Below, piece by piece: positions 4,467-5,178 of a stretch of 5,178 nt of DNA (positions are counted from its first letter, which is position 1; each line of letters begins with the position of its first letter). Location of the stretch: the NCBI GenBank assembly GCA_938037185.1, contig CALHQK010000089.1, forward strand, positions 1 to 5,178, written 5' to 3'. Source of the DNA: an uncultured Riemerella sp. Its GTDB lineage: Bacteria > Bacteroidota > Bacteroidia > Flavobacteriales > Weeksellaceae. Below the pieces are notes generated by a model. The model was not told where the DNA came from and ran no database searches. It was given only the letters and a program-made list of their open reading frames with translations. The translations under genes were made by a program, and so were the position numbers.

Positions 4467-5066
4467 CTAATTATTTATTTTTTCTTTTACAAAACTGCTA
4501 ACAGTAATCCTATGTACTCCCAAAATACGCCCAATCGCTGAATATGATACTTTTTTCCCTAAAAGCTCCTTAATCTGTTTTTCTTGTCCAGAGAGTTTAG
4601 TTTTAGCAGATTTGCTACCTTTAGGGCGGCCTAACACTACTCCCTCTGCTTTTTTGCGTGCTAAGGCTTCCTTGGTTCGTTGAGAAATTAAATTTCTTTC
4701 AATCTCAGCTGAAAGCCCAAAAGCGAACGCCAATACTTTGCTATTGATATCACTCCCCAAACGATAATTATCTTTAATTGTCCAGACCTGAATATCACGA
4801 TTCATACATTCATTGAGCACTCCCATAATCATCAAGAGATTACGCCCTAACCGCGACAATTCTGAGCAAATAAGCACATCGCCTTTTTTCATTTTTTTCA
4901 GAAGTTTACCGAGTTTCCTATTCTCTACTTTTGTCATACCTGAAATACTTTCTTCTACCCAAACATCAATAGTTAGACTATTTTTCTCACAGAAATTACT
5001 AATTTCAAAACGTTGGTTTTCTATTGTTTGCTTATCGGAACTTACCCGAATATATCCATAAATCAT
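4467..5066 (-). CDS. Mpi-type serine DNA invertase (resolvase/invertase family)
   Basis: A 199-residue site-specific serine recombinase. I start it at the ATG whose complement is 5064-5066, because MIYGYIRVSSDKQ is the canonical N-terminus. An ATG 45 bases further upstream would add a hydrophobic extension foreign to the family. The catalytic serine is Ser9 in YIRVSS. The active-site arginines are Arg7, Arg72 and Arg75 (SELSRLGRN). The long helix contains GLSAEIERNLISQRTKEAL, then VLGRPKGSKS, then a Hin-like DNA-binding helix-turn-helix (SAIGRILGVHRITVSSFVK). The sequence strongly resembles the Mpi family of Bacteroides, which inverts promoter segments to switch surface genes on and off. All catalytic residues and the full length are present, so it should be active. 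No pair of inverted recombination sites is obvious in this window, so its targets probably lie outside. Confidence 0.93.
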   Translation of the reverse strand: MIYGYIRVSSDKQTIENQRFEISNFCEKNSLTIDVWVEESISGMTKVENRKLGKLLKKMKKGDVLICSELSRLGRNLLMIMGVLNECMNRDIQVWTIKDNYRLGSDINSKVLAFAFGLSAEIERNLISQRTKEALARKKAEGVVLGRPKGSKSAKTKLSGQEKQIKELLGKKVSYSAIGRILGVHRITVSSFVKEKINN

Positions 5067-5139
5067 TGTATAAGTAAATTTGATTAAACTAATAAATATA
5101 ATCAAAAACAATAAAACAATGACGGGCGTTTGTTTTTGA

Positions 5140-5147
5140 CAAATCTA
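5140..5147 (-). promoter_or_regulatory. Candidate -7 element for the recombinase
   Basis: On the minus strand this reads TAGATTTG, matching TAnnTTTG. It lies about 75 bases upstream of the recombinase start. No convincing -33 TTG is visible at the usual distance, and the window ends about 30 bp further on, so support is weak. Confidence 0.28.
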
Positions 5148-5178
5148 TCGGAAGTAACAGGGAAACGAATTGACCCAT

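Noticed and set aside
4813..5061. Plus-strand open frame opposite the recombinase
   Set aside because: It is the mirror of the catalytic-domain coding sequence, which has every expected serine-recombinase motif on the minus strand.
5089..5178. Short frames at the right edge: about 29 codons on the minus strand from an ATG at 5178, and about 21 codons on the plus strand from 5115
   Set aside because: Both run off or start at the window edge and neither has a recognisable motif. This stretch looks less A/T-rich than its surroundings and may belong to a neighbouring gene, but I cannot tell which strand.
1..5178. CRISPR array, tRNA, rRNA or insertion-sequence ends
   Set aside because: No regularly spaced repeats, cloverleaf-like sequences, conserved rRNA stretches or transposase genes with terminal inverted repeats were seen on reading both strands.

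Overview
The window looks like accessory DNA from a member of the Bacteroidota, most likely a Flavobacteriia-type organism. The evidence is a very A+T-rich sequence, short lipoproteins carrying carboxypeptidase-regulatory-like domains, a TAnnTTTG-type -7 promoter element, few Shine-Dalgarno sites, and a serine recombinase closely resembling the Bacteroides Mpi family. I cannot name a species from sequence alone.

Left part (1-2191, + strand): the tail of an upstream gene ends at 74. Its last residues contain FFDGTNNN, which resembles the N-terminal motif of DUF2235/T6SS lipase-type proteins. It overlaps by ATGA the first of five small co-directional lipoprotein genes (71-424, 465-800, 890-1312, 1325-1669, 1683-2090), followed by a broken sixth copy (2087-2191). 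The proteins fall into two related kinds: A (genes 1 and 4) and B (genes 3 and 5). Genes 3 and 5 end in nearly identical 70-bp stretches, and each runs into an A-type start through the same CCATGA overlap. This shows tandem duplication of a two-gene B-A module followed by decay. Tight packing, secretion signals and duplication downstream of a possible effector fit an immunity-gene array, but that role is inference.

Middle (2192-2565): mostly non-coding and A+T-rich, with a 14-bp dyad at 2209-2236 and a probable small two-helix membrane protein (2261-2441) readable only if one base is removed near its start. A candidate promoter lies directly before the next gene.

Toxin-antitoxin region (2566-4074, + strand): an XRE-family HipB-like regulator, a free-standing HipA N-terminal domain (HipS-like), and a HipA-type kinase lacking that domain (HipT-like), in the order hipB-hipS-hipT as in the tripartite HipBST systems. 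The kinase has a Ser-Ile-Ser motif at residues 57-59 and NGDAHLKN at 207-214. It is then frameshifted in a T-rich stretch, so the APAYD metal-binding motif falls in another frame.

Right part (4075-5178): about 390 bp without an intact gene, holding a probable remnant of a zinc-ribbon/HTH excisionase-like protein (4219-4323) and a short hairpin, then a convergent Mpi-type serine DNA invertase (4467-5066, - strand).

A theme across the window: three genes (lipoprotein 4, the small membrane protein, hipT) are each restored by removing exactly one base from a homopolymer. This could be real decay, phase variation or systematic sequencing error, and it should be settled before functional conclusions are drawn.
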